Shown here one piece after another: positions 53,316-62,763 of a DNA stretch of 64,000 bases; position 1 is the first letter of the stretch, and every line of letters begins with the position of its first letter. The notes under the pieces were generated by a model. That model did not search any database, had not been told where the DNA came from, and was given only the letters and a program-made list of their open reading frames with translations. The translations under genes and the position numbers were made by a program. Source of the stretch: Variovorax paradoxus (GTDB lineage: Bacteria; Pseudomonadota; Gammaproteobacteria; Burkholderiales; Burkholderiaceae_C); assembly GCF_009498455.1 (NCBI RefSeq), contig NZ_CP045644.1:3165001-3229000 (forward strand), given 5' to 3'.

Positions 53316-54185
53316 ATGACCTTCCCTTCGCCTGATGCGGCACGCGGCAACGCGGCGCCGGTCATCCGTCTTCAATCGGTGCAGAAGTCGTTTGCCTTGC
53401 CCAGCGGCGAGGTGTTCGATGCCGTGCAATCGCTGTCGCTCGACATCCAGCAGGGCGACGTGTTCGGCCTGATCGGCAAGAGCGGCGCCGGCAAGTCGAC
53501 GCTGCTGCGCCTCATCAACCTGCTCGAGCGGCCCGATGCGGGCCAGGTGTTCGTCGGTGGGCGCGACCTCACGACGCTCTCGCGCCGCGAGTTGCGCGAC
53601 ACGCGCCAGAACATCGGCATGATCTTTCAGCAGTTCAACCTGCTGCAGAACGCCACGGTGTTCGACAACGTGGCCTTCCCGCTGAAGATCCACGGCCGTC
53701 ACTCCAAGGCCGAGATCAACGAGCGGGTGCGCGAATGCCTCGACCTCGTCGGCCTGGCTGAAAAGATCGACACCTACCCGGCCCAGCTCTCGGGCGGCCA
53801 GAAGCAGCGCGTGGCGATTGCGCGCGCGCTGGCGTCGCGTCCGCAGGTGCTGCTGTGCGACGAGCCCACCTCGGCGCTCGACACCGAAACCACCCGCGCG
53901 CTGCTCGAAACGCTGCGCGACATCAACCAGAAGATCGGCGTGACCATCGTGATCGTCACGCACGAGCTCTCGGTGGTCGAGGTGCTGTGCCGCAACGTGG
54001 CCATTCTCGAAAAGGGCCGCCTTATCGAGCAGTTCGCCGTCGATGCACCGAGCGAAGAGCGCAAGACCGCGCTGGGCCGCGAAATCGACGAACTGGTGCG
54101 CCGCCGCGAACGCGAAGCGCGCGAACCCGTGGCGCCGCGCGTGGCGACCGCACAGCGCAACGCGCAGGAGCTGGCCTATGTTTGA
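53316..54185 (+). CDS. metN: MetN-type methionine ABC transporter ATP-binding protein, short form
   Basis: 289 residues. Walker A GKSGAGKST, Q-loop QQFNLL, signature LSGGQKQRVAIARAL, Walker B LLCDEPTSALD and switch VTHEL. E. coli MetN has 343 residues with a C-terminal NIL domain that senses methionine; here the protein stops after a short basic tail, so this NIL domain is missing. ATG at 53316 gives MTFPSPDAARG; the longer frame encodes an unrelated hydrophobic stretch. Overlaps metI by eight bases. Confidence 0.9.
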   Translation: MTFPSPDAARGNAAPVIRLQSVQKSFALPSGEVFDAVQSLSLDIQQGDVFGLIGKSGAGKSTLLRLINLLERPDAGQVFVGGRDLTTLSRRELRDTRQNIGMIFQQFNLLQNATVFDNVAFPLKIHGRHSKAEINERVRECLDLVGLAEKIDTYPAQLSGGQKQRVAIARALASRPQVLLCDEPTSALDTETTRALLETLRDINQKIGVTIVIVTHELSVVEVLCRNVAILEKGRLIEQFAVDAPSEERKTALGREIDELVRRREREAREPVAPRVATAQRNAQELAYV

Positions 54186-54840
54186 GAACATCACCCCCAT
54201 CCTTCCCGAGCTGTGGACGGCCACGGGCCAGACCTTTTTGATGTTGGCCATCGGCCTGTCGGCGGCCGTGCTCATCGGCGGGCCGCTGGGCATCCTGCTG
54301 TTCCTGCTGGGGCCGGGGCAGTCGCTCGAAAACAAGCCGGCGTTCCTCGTCCTCAACTGGATCGTGAACACGGTGCGTTCCTTCCCGTTCATCATCCTGC
54401 TGGTGGCGCTGGTGCCGTTCACGCGGGTGATCGCCGGCACGTCCATCGGACCGTTGGCGGCTGCGGTGCCGCTGTCGTTCGCGGCCATTCCGTACTTTGC
54501 GCGGCTGGTCGACCAGTGCCTGCGCGAGGTGCCGCGCGGCGTGATCGAGGCGGCGCACGCCATGGGCGCCTCGGAGCTGCAGATCGTCTGGCGCGTGCTG
54601 GTGGTCGAGGCGCGCTCGGGCCTGGTGCTCGCGCTCACCGTGCTGGCCGTGAGCTTCCTGTCGTACTCGGCGATTGCCGGTGTGGTGGGCGGCGGCGGCA
54701 TCGGCGACCTGGCGATCCGCTACGGCTACTACCGCTTCCAGACCGACGTGATGGTGCTCACCGTGGCGCTGCTCGTGGTGCTGGTGCAGATCCTGCAGTT
54801 CGTGGGCAACACCACGGCGCGCCGGCTCGACAAGCGTTGA
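54178..54840 (+). CDS. metI: MetI-type ABC permease
   Basis: 220 residues, five or more membrane helices, family motif EAAHAMGASELQIVWRVL (EAA loop) at about 122-139. Length is right for MetI (217 in E. coli). It pairs with MetN as the inner-membrane pore of the D/L-methionine importer. It overlaps metN by eight bases and is followed by a metQ gene after 40 bases. Confidence 0.92.
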   Translation: MFENITPILPELWTATGQTFLMLAIGLSAAVLIGGPLGILLFLLGPGQSLENKPAFLVLNWIVNTVRSFPFIILLVALVPFTRVIAGTSIGPLAAAVPLSFAAIPYFARLVDQCLREVPRGVIEAAHAMGASELQIVWRVLVVEARSGLVLALTVLAVSFLSYSAIAGVVGGGGIGDLAIRYGYYRFQTDVMVLTVALLVVLVQILQFVGNTTARRLDKR

Positions 54841-54880
54841 TGTCTCTTTCTTCTTTCCTTTCTCTTTCTCTGCTCATTCC

Positions 54881-55705
54881 ATGAAAACCGCACTGCTGCG
54901 CCGTTCCGTCCTCGCCGTTTCCCTCGTCGCGCTGTCGCTCGGCGGCCTCTCGCTGTCGGCGCAGGCGCAAGACGCCAAGAAGAACCTCGTGATCGGCGGC
55001 ACCGCCGGCTCGAACGCCGACCAGCTCAAGGCCGGCATCATTCCGATCCTCGAGAAGAAGGGCTACAAGGTGAAGCTGGTCGAGTTCAACGACTACGTGC
55101 AGCCCAACCTTGCGCTGGCCCAGGGCTCGCTCGACGCCAACTTCTTCCAGCATCGGGTCTACCTGCAGAAGTTCTCGGCCGACCAGAAGCTCGACCTCGC
55201 CGAGCTGGTGCAGGGCCCGATCGCGCCGATGGGCGTGTACTCGACCAAGCGCAAGACGCTGGCCGACGTGAAGGAAGGCGACCGCGTGACCTTGCCGAAC
55301 GACCCGAGCAACCTGGCGCGCGCGCTGGTGCTGCTGGAGCAGAACAAGCTGGTCACGATCAAGGCGGGCATCGATCCGCTGCGCGCGTCCGAGAAGGACG
55401 TGGCCGAGAACCCGAAGAAGCTCAAGTTCATTCCGCTCGAGGCCGCGCAGCTGCCGCGCTCGCTGGGCGACACCGAGTACGCCATCGTCAACGGCAACTT
55501 CGCGATCTCGTCGGGCCTGAAGCTCACCGAGGCCGTGGTGCTCGAGAAGACGCCCGACTACTACCTGAATGTGGTCGCCGTGAAGAGCGCCGACAAGAAC
55601 GCATCGTGGGCCAAGGACATCGCCGACGCCTACCGCTCGAAGGAATTCAAGACGGTGGTCGACAGCAAGTTCCAGGGCTACGCGAAGCCGAGCTTCCTGC
55701 AGTAA
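54881..55705 (+). CDS. metQ: MetQ/NlpA-type ABC substrate-binding protein (2 of 3)
   Basis: 274 residues with a signal peptide ending in AQAQ, then VIGGTAGSNADQLKAGIIPILEKKGYKVKLVEFNDYVQPNLALAQGSLDANFFQHRVYL, a full MetQ signature. It is in line with metN-metI, the canonical partner. Paralogous to the proteins at 52264 and 57770 but not identical. Confidence 0.9.
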   Translation: MKTALLRRSVLAVSLVALSLGGLSLSAQAQDAKKNLVIGGTAGSNADQLKAGIIPILEKKGYKVKLVEFNDYVQPNLALAQGSLDANFFQHRVYLQKFSADQKLDLAELVQGPIAPMGVYSTKRKTLADVKEGDRVTLPNDPSNLARALVLLEQNKLVTIKAGIDPLRASEKDVAENPKKLKFIPLEAAQLPRSLGDTEYAIVNGNFAISSGLKLTEAVVLEKTPDYYLNVVAVKSADKNASWAKDIADAYRSKEFKTVVDSKFQGYAKPSFLQ

Positions 55706-55737
55706 TCGATCCATCACGCTTCAGCGAAGGACGCCCC

Positions 55738-56088
55738 ATGCCCGTGCTGGCCGTATTCGATGCGCAAGCAAACTGGCGCGACACGCATGTGTGCGACGGC
55801 TGGATCACCGAGCATCTGGGGCGCCACGGCGTGCGCTGGGGGCGTGGCGATGCCGAAGGACAGCGCGTGCTTGACAGTGCGGGGCTGTTCTATCTGCCGA
55901 CGGCGGATGGGTATCTTGGGTTGTTGGTCGAAGGGGGCGAGTGGGTTTCCATTCCCTCTGAAAAGCCGCATTTTTTCGATGCTGGCGAGGCAGAGTCGAT
56001 TGATGGATTGCCTGATGCATTGCCGCTGTTCGAGGCCTTTGTCGAAGAAGTGCTGTCCTTGACGGGCAACGACGCGGACGACGCGTAA
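55738..56088 (+). CDS. Shortened acireductone-dioxygenase-like protein without its metal motif
   Basis: 116 residues. The first 36 (VLAVFDAQANWRDTH... HGVRWGRGDA) and residues about 45-85 (LDSAGLFYLPTADGY..., VSIPSEKPHFFDAGE) align with the ends of acireductone dioxygenase (MtnD), an enzyme of methionine salvage. The middle, which in MtnD carries the HxHx4E metal motif, is gone; only H78, matching the last metal ligand, remains. The gene follows a methionine transporter. ATG at 55738 has GCGAAGGA ahead. Could be a binding remnant or a degraded gene. Not a full dioxygenase. Confidence 0.6.
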   Translation: MPVLAVFDAQANWRDTHVCDGWITEHLGRHGVRWGRGDAEGQRVLDSAGLFYLPTADGYLGLLVEGGEWVSIPSEKPHFFDAGEAESIDGLPDALPLFEAFVEEVLSLTGNDADDA

Positions 56089-56140
56089 AGCGGGACCAGC
56101 TGCCTGCACGTTCGGCGCGGCGCGGCAAGCGCCGTGTTGC

Positions 56141-56400
56141 TCCTTCCCCCTTTGGGGGAAGGCGGGGATGGGGGCAGCCAGAGCGCCCGATGGATACGCC
56201 GCTTGCCCCCACCCCGCCCCTCCCCCGGAAGGGGAGGGAGAAAGTCAAAACTCAAACGCGGGCGGTGCTTCGTGCCCCGGTCTTTCTCCTTCCCCTCCCG
56301 GGGGAAGGCTGGGATGGGGGCTCGCGGCGCTTGCAAAAGCTGCGCATGTGCGAAAACCGCTTGCCCCCACCCCGACCCTCCCCCGGAAGGGGAGGGGGAA
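56141..56400. repeat. Two tandem REP/BIME-like units between convergent genes
   Basis: Unit 1 has the palindrome CCTTCCCCC-TTT-GGGGGAAGG near 56142, then GGGGATGGGGG, and a mirrored part CCCCCACCCC ending with CTCCCCCGGAAGGGGAG near 56220-56238. Unit 2 repeats this at 56287-56398 (CCTTCCCC...GGGGGAAGG, GGGATGGGGG, CCCCCACCCC, CTCCCCCGGAAGGGGAG). Related in layout to the element at 24575. It fills most of the 326-base interval between converging genes; nothing else is seen there. Confidence 0.8.
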
Positions 56401-56414
56401 ATACAGCAACGCCC

Positions 56415-57773
56415 TCAAGCCGCAAGCCGCTGCGCCGCGCGCACTGCAGGCCGCGCCAGCCCCAGGTGATCGCGCAACGTGCGCCCCTCGTACTCCGTGC
56501 GAAAGATCCCCCGCTTCTGCAGGATCGGCACCACGCCATCCACAAAATCCTGCAGCCCATGCGGCAGCGCATCCGGCATCAGATTGAACCCATCTGCCGC
56601 GCCACCCTTGAACCAGCGCTCGATGTCATCGGCGATCTGCTCGGGCGTGCCCACGATCACGCGGTGCCCACCGCCGCCCGCGAGCTCGCGGATCAGCTGG
56701 CGCACCGTGTAGCCGTGCGTGCGCCCGGCCGCGACCACGGCGTTGAAAAAAGTGTGGTTGCCGTTCCCATTGCCGGGCAGCGGCAGGTCGTCGGGCAGGC
56801 GCTCGTCGAGCTTGAGGCGGTCGGGCGTGATGCCCAGCGTGCCGGCCAGGCGCGTGAGGCTGTAGTCCCACGGGATCAGGTCGACCAGCGCATCGCGGCG
56901 GCGGCGCGCTTGTGCTTCCGTGGCGCCGACGATGGTGGTGAGGCCGGCAAGCACCTTCACCGCATCGGGGGCGCGACCCAGTTCGGCGGCGCGTGTCTTC
57001 AGCGCACGTGCGTAGGCCTGCGATTCTTCAAAGGACTGCGAGGCGGAGAACACGGCCTCGGCGTGGCGCGATGCGAGCTCGCGCCCGTCCGCCGAGGCGC
57101 CGGCCTGCACCAGCACCGGGTGGCCCTGCGGCGGGCGCGGCAGGTTCAACGGGCCCTGCACCGCGAAGTGCTCGCCGCGGTGCGCGAGCGCGTGCACCTT
57201 GGCCGGGTCGATGAAGCGGCCGGCGGCCTTGTCGCCGACGAAGGCGTCGTCTTCCCAGCTGTCCCACAGCGCCTTGACGATGTCGGCGAACTCCGAGGCG
57301 CGCGCGTAGCGCTTGGCATGGTCGGGCGTGGTGTCGAGGCCGAAGTTGCGGGCGGAAGGCAGGTCGGCCGTGGTCACCATGTTCCAGCCGGCGCGGCCGG
57401 CGCTCACATGGTCGAGCGTGGCGAAGCGGCGCGCGAGGTTGTAGGGCTCGTTGTAGCTGGTCGAGGCGGTCGCGATGAGGCCGATGTGCGTGGTCGCGGC
57501 GGCCACGCAGGCCAGCAGGATGGTGGGCTCCAGCGCGGTGATCGGACGGAAATGGATCTGGTCGACGATGGCCGCGTTGTCGGCCAGGAACACGGCGTCG
57601 AGCTTGGCGGCCTCGGCGATTTGCGCGGTGCGGATGTAGTGCTGGATATCGGCGAACGCCCACGGGTCGCTCTCCGGCAGGCGCCAGGCCGAGGGCACGA
57701 AGCCCGAATGCAGGATGTTGACGTTGAGGTGCAGCTGCCTGCGCGGTGCGGTGGAGTTGTTGCTGTTGCTCAT
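56415..57773 (-). CDS. LLM class flavin-dependent monooxygenase, NtaA/SnaA/DszA type
   Basis: 452 residues. Bacterial luciferase-like TIM barrel with HLNVNILHSGF, LDAVFLADNAA, SNEPYNLARRFATLDHVSAGRAGWNMVTT and the FMN-site TxxN-type segment. NtaA/DszA-type enzymes use FMNH2 from a separate reductase to oxidise small organic sulfur or nitrogen compounds. It overlaps the MetQ-like gene upstream by four bases, so uptake of a sulfur compound and its oxidation are coupled. Substrate unknown; no reductase gene adjoins. Confidence 0.9.
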   Translation of the reverse strand: MSNSNNSTAPRRQLHLNVNILHSGFVPSAWRLPESDPWAFADIQHYIRTAQIAEAAKLDAVFLADNAAIVDQIHFRPITALEPTILLACVAAATTHIGLIATASTSYNEPYNLARRFATLDHVSAGRAGWNMVTTADLPSARNFGLDTTPDHAKRYARASEFADIVKALWDSWEDDAFVGDKAAGRFIDPAKVHALAHRGEHFAVQGPLNLPRPPQGHPVLVQAGASADGRELASRHAEAVFSASQSFEESQAYARALKTRAAELGRAPDAVKVLAGLTTIVGATEAQARRRRDALVDLIPWDYSLTRLAGTLGITPDRLKLDERLPDDLPLPGNGNGNHTFFNAVVAAGRTHGYTVRQLIRELAGGGGHRVIVGTPEQIADDIERWFKGGAADGFNLMPDALPHGLQDFVDGVVPILQKRGIFRTEYEGRTLRDHLGLARPAVRAAQRLAA

Positions 57774-58603
57774 TGGCTGAAATAGTCCGGCAGCCGGTAG
57801 CCCGCCCACACGGGGTTGGCCTTGAAGAACTTCTGGAACTCGGGCGACTGGTAGGCGGTGGCGATGTCCTTCGCGAACTTCGCGTGTTCGTTGCCGCGCT
57901 TCACGGCCACCACGTTGACGTAGGGCAGCGTCATGTCTTCGAGCTTCAGCGCCTCGGTGAGCTTGAGCCCCGAGGCCACGGCGAAGTTGCCCTGCACGGC
58001 CGCGAGGTCGGCGTCGGCCAGCGAGCGCGGCGCCTGCGCGGCGTCCAGCTGCACGATCTTCAGGCGCTTGGGGTTGTTCACGATGTCGCGCTCCGACACG
58101 CTCAACGGACTCACGCCCGGCTTGAGCGTGACCCAGCCGATGGCCGCGAGGATGTTGAGTGCGCGCGCCGCATTCACCGGGTCGGCGGGCAGCGTGACAG
58201 TGGCGCCGTCGGGCACGGTGTCGAGCGCCTTGTGGCGGCGCGAGTACAGGCCCATGGGCGGCGTCGGCACATGCACCACGGGCACGAGGTCGAAGCCCTG
58301 CTGCTTGTTGGTGGCGTTGAGGTACAGCGAGTGCTGGAAGATGTTGGTGTCGATTTGCCCGCGCTCCACCGCGTCGTTGGGCTGCACGCCCTGGCTGAAC
58401 TCGACGTACTTGATGCTGTAGCCCAGCTTCTTCAGCTGGGGCTCGATGCCGTGGGTGAAGGCGTCGCGGTACGGGCCCGGCATGAAGCCGACGCGCAGGT
58501 CGTCCGCGTGGGCGGACACATGGAGCAACAGGCTCAGTGCGAGCCCGCCGGACAGCGGGGCAAGGCGGCGCAGCCACGAGGGCGCGCGCGAAAGGGAAGG
58601 CAT
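57770..58603 (-). CDS. MetQ/NlpA-type ABC substrate-binding protein (3 of 3)
   Basis: 277 residues. Signal peptide (LRRLAPLSGGLALSLLLHVSAHA) then DDLRVGFMPGPYRDAF... and NIFQHSLYLNATNKQQGFDLVP. Divergent from the other two MetQ proteins and co-transcribed with a monooxygenase, so it probably binds another compound, for example a sulfonate or methylthio compound. ATG at 58603 is the likely start; an earlier one adds eight residues. Confidence 0.86.
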   Translation of the reverse strand: MPSLSRAPSWLRRLAPLSGGLALSLLLHVSAHADDLRVGFMPGPYRDAFTHGIEPQLKKLGYSIKYVEFSQGVQPNDAVERGQIDTNIFQHSLYLNATNKQQGFDLVPVVHVPTPPMGLYSRRHKALDTVPDGATVTLPADPVNAARALNILAAIGWVTLKPGVSPLSVSERDIVNNPKRLKIVQLDAAQAPRSLADADLAAVQGNFAVASGLKLTEALKLEDMTLPYVNVVAVKRGNEHAKFAKDIATAYQSPEFQKFFKANPVWAGYRLPDYFSQ

Positions 58604-58735
58604 GGCGACAACTCCGGGAGACGGCAAGAGGAGTCGGGCACTCTAGGACGCACGCCGCGCCGCGCGAACGAAGATTTGTGCGCTTGCATATCCGCACGCC
58701 GGATAACCCGCGCGAGCTTTTGTAGGATGCGGCGC

Positions 58736-59437
58736 ATGACCCTGCACATCGGAATCGTCGGCTGCTCCGCCGAAGGCGCGGCCCTTTGCTACAAGACCAT
58801 CTGCATCGAGGGCGCCGCGCTGCTCGGCCCGCATGCGCACCCCGAGGTGTCGATGCACACGCCCTCGCTCGCGGAGTACACGCGCTGCCTGGATGCGGGC
58901 GACCTGGCGGGCGTGGGCGAGCTGATGCTCGGCTCCGCGCACAAGCTCGCCGCGGCGGGCGCGGACTTTCTGATCTGCCCCGACAACACGATCCACCAGG
59001 CCTTCGATCACGTGGCGCCGCGTTCGCCGCGGCCCTGGCTGCACATCGCCGAGGTGGTGGCCGATGAGGCCGTGCGGCGGGGCTTTCGCCGCATCGGCAT
59101 CACGGGCACGTGCTGGCTGACCGACAGCGAGGTGTATCCCGAGAAGCTCTCGGCGCGCGGCCTTGAATACGTTCGCCCCACCATCGACGAGCGCGCCGAG
59201 ATCGGCCGGATCATCATGGACGAGCTGGTCTGCGGCATCTTCAAGCCCGAGGCCGTGGCGACCTTCCAGCGCGTGATGCAGCGCCTGAAGGACGAGGAGG
59301 GCTGCGACGCGGTCGTGCTCGGCTGCACCGAGATCCCGCTGATCATGAGCGACGCGAATTCGCCGCTGCCGACACTCGATTCGACGCGGCTGCTGGCGCG
59401 CGCGGCCTTGCGCCGCGCCACGCAGAAATCAAACTAG
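58736..59437 (+). CDS. Aspartate/glutamate racemase family protein
   Basis: 233 residues. Two active-site cysteines: C81 in LICPDNTIHQAF and the one in VLGCTEIPLI (about residue 199). The N-terminal MTLHIGIVGCSAEGAALCYKT resembles the aspartate racemase, glutamate racemase and hydantoin racemase group. Substrate not decided by sequence. The start is the ATG at 58736; ATG at 58727 is equally possible with three more residues. Confidence 0.87.
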   Translation: MTLHIGIVGCSAEGAALCYKTICIEGAALLGPHAHPEVSMHTPSLAEYTRCLDAGDLAGVGELMLGSAHKLAAAGADFLICPDNTIHQAFDHVAPRSPRPWLHIAEVVADEAVRRGFRRIGITGTCWLTDSEVYPEKLSARGLEYVRPTIDERAEIGRIIMDELVCGIFKPEAVATFQRVMQRLKDEEGCDAVVLGCTEIPLIMSDANSPLPTLDSTRLLARAALRRATQKSN

Positions 59438-60360
59438 GCCAGGAAGTCTTCGATCAGCTGCGCCACGCGCTGCGGCTGGTCGTGGTGCAGCATGTGGCCC
59501 GCGTCGGCCAGCTGCTCGATGCGCACCGAGGGCACGGACTTCAGCCGCTCGTGGAACTCGGCGAGCGTGTAGCGGGCCTTCCACCAGCCGTGCAGGCTGT
59601 CGTCCGAGGCTTCGACCATCAGCGTCGGCGCGGTGATGCGCGCATAGAGCGCCAGCGTCTCGTCGACGCGGAAGATGTTGGCGTTGACGATCTTGTGCGC
59701 GGCCTCGCCGAGGATCTGCCAGCGCGTGCTGCCGTCGGCTTGGGGCTGCTGCGCCGACCAGTGGCTGGCCAGCCAGTCGGCCTTGTCTTGCGTGAGGCGC
59801 GGGTTGGTCTTCATGAGGCGGCGCGCCACGCCGTCCAACGCCGAGTAGCCCGCGAGCGCCTTCTCGCCGCGGTGCAGGCCCTTGAGCTCGTCGATCCACT
59901 GGCCGTAGCGCGCGGGCGCCTCGTCGGGCTGGCGCGCGGGCATGCCGAAGCCCTCGAGGTTGACGAGGCGGCGGATGCGCGCAGGGCGCACGCCCGCGTA
60001 GTGCATGGCGACGTTGCCGCCCATGCTGTGGCCCACGAGATCGACCGGGCGCGCATCGTCGCCTTCGCCGGCGTAGTGGTCGAGCAGCCATTCGAGGTCG
60101 GCCAGGTAGTCGGGCAGCCAGTAGTTGTCGACGCCGCCGCCGTCGGTGAGGCCGAAGCCGCGCCAGTCGGGGGCGATGATGAAACGGTCGTCCTTCAGCG
60201 CGTCGACCACGAACTGCCAGGAGGCCGCGACGTCCATCCAGCCATGCACCAGCACCAGCGGCGGGCGCTCGCTCGACGGCCGGCCCCAGAGGCGGACGTG
60301 GTAGTTCAGGTTGCGCACGGGCACGAATTCGCTGCGCGAGGGGCGGAGGGCTTGGTACAT
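59434..60360 (-). CDS. Alpha/beta hydrolase with intact triad
   Basis: 308 residues. Oxyanion LVHGWMD, nucleophile elbow VGHSMGG, acid in EASDDSLHG, histidine in ADAGHMLHHDQP. Start at the ATG 60360 (MYQALRPSR) with a gap to the aldo/keto reductase; longer frames would overlap that gene. Unknown ester or epoxide substrate. Its stop overlaps the racemase stop by four bases (convergent). Confidence 0.85.
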   Translation of the reverse strand: MYQALRPSRSEFVPVRNLNYHVRLWGRPSSERPPLVLVHGWMDVAASWQFVVDALKDDRFIIAPDWRGFGLTDGGGVDNYWLPDYLADLEWLLDHYAGEGDDARPVDLVGHSMGGNVAMHYAGVRPARIRRLVNLEGFGMPARQPDEAPARYGQWIDELKGLHRGEKALAGYSALDGVARRLMKTNPRLTQDKADWLASHWSAQQPQADGSTRWQILGEAAHKIVNANIFRVDETLALYARITAPTLMVEASDDSLHGWWKARYTLAEFHERLKSVPSVRIEQLADAGHMLHHDQPQRVAQLIEDFLA

Positions 60361-60478
60361 ATGGCGGTCGATGATACGGAGAGGCCGCGCCGCGCGCAGT
60401 CCGCCACAGGACAGGGCGACGCTCGGTTTCTCGGCGGCAGGCCAGCGCGTGCCGTGCGGGCGCGCTAGCATTCCGCGC

Positions 60479-61540
60479 ATGAAAAAGATTCCACTCGGTC
60501 AGAGCGACCTCCACGTCACCCCGATCTGTCTCGGCACCATGACTTTCGGCGAGCAGGTCGATGAGCCCACGGCCCACGCCGTCTTGCACCGTTCGCTCGA
60601 ACGCGGCGTCGACTTCATCGACACGGCCGAGATGTACGCGGTGCCGGCAAGCAAGGAAACCTGCGGCGCGACCGAAGCCATCATCGGCAACTGGTTTGCC
60701 GCCAACCCCGGCACGCGCCAGAAGATCACGCTGGCGACCAAGGTGGCCGGCCCTTCGCGCGGCATGCCCTGGGTGCGCGAAGGCACGGGCATGACGCCGG
60801 CCGACATCGAGGCCTCGTGCCACGGCAGCCTGCGCCGCCTGCAGACCGACGTGATCGACCTGTACCAGATCCACTGGCCCGAGCGCCACGTGCCGGTGTT
60901 CGGCAACATCCACTACAACCCCGAGAAGGAAACCTCGCAGACGCCGATTCATGACCAGCTCGAAGCGCTGGGCAAGCTGGTGAAGGCGGGCAAGGTGCGC
61001 ACCATCGGCCTGTCGAACGAGACGCCCTACGGCGTGCACGAGTTCGTGCGGCTGGCCGAGCAGCACGGGCTGCCGCGCGTGGTGTCGGTGCAGAACGTCT
61101 ACAACCTCGTGAGCCGCGCGCACGAGAACGCGCTCGACGAGACCATGCACCGGCTGGGCGTGTCGCTGCTGGCGTATTCGCCACTGGCCTTCGGCCTGCT
61201 CACGGGCAAGTACGACCAGAGCGGCATCGAGGGTCCCGACGCGCCGAAGGGCGCGCGCATCTCGAGCTACGAGTCGGTGCGCAAGCAGCGCTGGGGCAAG
61301 CCCGACGCGTTGCGCGCAGCCAAGCGCTACAACCAGCTCGCGCGCGACCACGGCCTGAGCCCCACGCAGCTCGCGCTGGCCTTCTGCTACACCAAGTGGC
61401 AGGTGGCGAGCACGATCATCGGCGTGACCTCGGTGGCGCAGCTCGACGAAGACCTGGACGCCTACGGCACCACGCTGTCGGCCGAAGTGCTGGCCGAGAT
61501 CGACAAGATCCGGCTGGACATCCGCGACCCCGCTGCCTGA
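60479..61540 (+). CDS. Aldo/keto reductase, Tas-like
   Basis: 353 residues. TIM-barrel reductase with LGQSDLHVTPICLGTMTFGEQ, GVDFIDTAEMYAV (catalytic D and Y), the lysine in ATKVAGPS, QIHWPER and SYSPLAFGLLTGKY. Length fits the NAD(P)H-dependent Tas family. ATG at 60479 is close to the divergent hydrolase. Physiological substrate unknown. Confidence 0.92.
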   Translation: MKKIPLGQSDLHVTPICLGTMTFGEQVDEPTAHAVLHRSLERGVDFIDTAEMYAVPASKETCGATEAIIGNWFAANPGTRQKITLATKVAGPSRGMPWVREGTGMTPADIEASCHGSLRRLQTDVIDLYQIHWPERHVPVFGNIHYNPEKETSQTPIHDQLEALGKLVKAGKVRTIGLSNETPYGVHEFVRLAEQHGLPRVVSVQNVYNLVSRAHENALDETMHRLGVSLLAYSPLAFGLLTGKYDQSGIEGPDAPKGARISSYESVRKQRWGKPDALRAAKRYNQLARDHGLSPTQLALAFCYTKWQVASTIIGVTSVAQLDEDLDAYGTTLSAEVLAEIDKIRLDIRDPAA

Positions 61541-61557
61541 CCGGGGCAATTGAGCAA

Positions 61558-62049
61558 GTGAGCAAGAAGGCCCACGTCTCCGAAACGCCCGCGACCCAGT
61601 GGCTGCGGGCGAACCAGGTCGCCTTCACCGAGCACCCGTACGAGTACCTGGCGCACGGCGGCGCGCAGCACAGCGCGCAGGTGCTGGGCTTCGACCCGTT
61701 CACCGTGGTCAAGACGCTGGTGATGCAGGACCAGGACGCCAAGCCGCTGATCGTGCTGATGCACGGCAACCGCACGGTGTCGACCAAGAACCTCGCGCGG
61801 CAGATCGGCGCCAAGTCGGTCGAGCCCTGCAAGCCCGAAGTGGCGCAGCGCCACAGCGGCTACATGGTGGGCGGCACCTCGCCCTTTGGCACGCGGCGCG
61901 AGATGCCGGTCTACATCGAAGAGGCCATCCTCGCACTGCCGAAGATCGCGATCAATGGCGGGCGGCGCGGCTACCTCGTCGGCATCGATCCGCAGGTGTG
62001 CGTGAGTCTGCTGGGCGCCCAGCCCGTGCAATGCGCGCTGGCAGAATAG
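61558..62049 (+). CDS. ybaK: YbaK/EbsC-type aminoacyl-tRNA deacylase
   Basis: 163 residues, likely starting at the GTG 61558 ([16 protein letters not shown]). The conserved lysine is in [13 protein letters not shown], followed by the [17 protein letters not shown] motif. It edits mischarged Cys-tRNA(Pro). The gene follows the aldo/keto reductase by 17 bases. Confidence 0.9.
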   Translation: MSKKAHVSETPATQWLRANQVAFTEHPYEYLAHGGAQHSAQVLGFDPFTVVKTLVMQDQDAKPLIVLMHGNRTVSTKNLARQIGAKSVEPCKPEVAQRHSGYMVGGTSPFGTRREMPVYIEEAILALPKIAINGGRRGYLVGIDPQVCVSLLGAQPVQCALAE

Positions 62050-62119
62050 CCGGCGTTTGCTTTTTCCCGCCGGGCACGCAGCCGGCGGCGCACAACAACA
62101 AGTTCCCCGGAGACCCGCC

Positions 62120-62755
62120 TTGAGTTTCGATCTGCCTTCAATCATTGCCATCGTGGCGTCGTACCTGATCGGTTCGCTGTCGTTTGCGGTCATCGTGAGC
62201 AAGTCGCTCGGCATGGCCGACCCGCGCAGCTACGGCAGCGGCAACCCCGGCGCCACCAACGTGCTGCGCTCGGGCAAGAAGGGTGCGGCGCTGGCCACCT
62301 TGCTGCTCGATGCGGCGAAGGGCTGGCTGCCGGTGTTCCTCATTCGCCAGTTTGGCGCGCAGTGGGGCTTGGGCGAGGGCGTGGCGGCGCTGGCGGGCCT
62401 GGCGGCCTTCCTGGGCCACCTGTACCCGGTGTTCTTCGGCTTCCAGGGCGGCAAGGGCGTGGCGACGGCGGCCGGCGTGCTGGTGGGCATTGCGCCCTGG
62501 CTGGGGCTCGCCACGGGCGCGACCTGGCTGATCATCGCGGTCTTCTTTCGTTACTCGTCGCTGTCCTCGCTGGTGGCGGCGTTCTTTGCGCCGGCCTACT
62601 ATCTGATCGGCGGCAACATCGCGTGGCCGCTCGACCGCACGGTGCTCGTCGCGATCATCGTCATGAGTCTGCTGCTGATCTGGCGGCACCGCGAAAACAT
62701 CCGCCGGCTCGCGGCCGGCACGGAGTCGAAACTCGGCTCGAAGAAAAAGGCTTGA
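62120..62755 (+). CDS. plsY: Glycerol-3-phosphate acyltransferase PlsY
   Basis: 211 residues, TTG start at 62120 after CCCGGAGA. Polytopic membrane enzyme acylating glycerol-3-phosphate from acyl-phosphate. Motifs [30 protein letters not shown], and the loop with RHRENIRR. No better ATG exists; the first residues [21 protein letters not shown] are the first helix. Confidence 0.93.
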   Translation: MSFDLPSIIAIVASYLIGSLSFAVIVSKSLGMADPRSYGSGNPGATNVLRSGKKGAALATLLLDAAKGWLPVFLIRQFGAQWGLGEGVAALAGLAAFLGHLYPVFFGFQGGKGVATAAGVLVGIAPWLGLATGATWLIIAVFFRYSSLSSLVAAFFAPAYYLIGGNIAWPLDRTVLVAIIVMSLLLIWRHRENIRRLAAGTESKLGSKKKA

Positions 62756-62763
62756 ACCTCACC

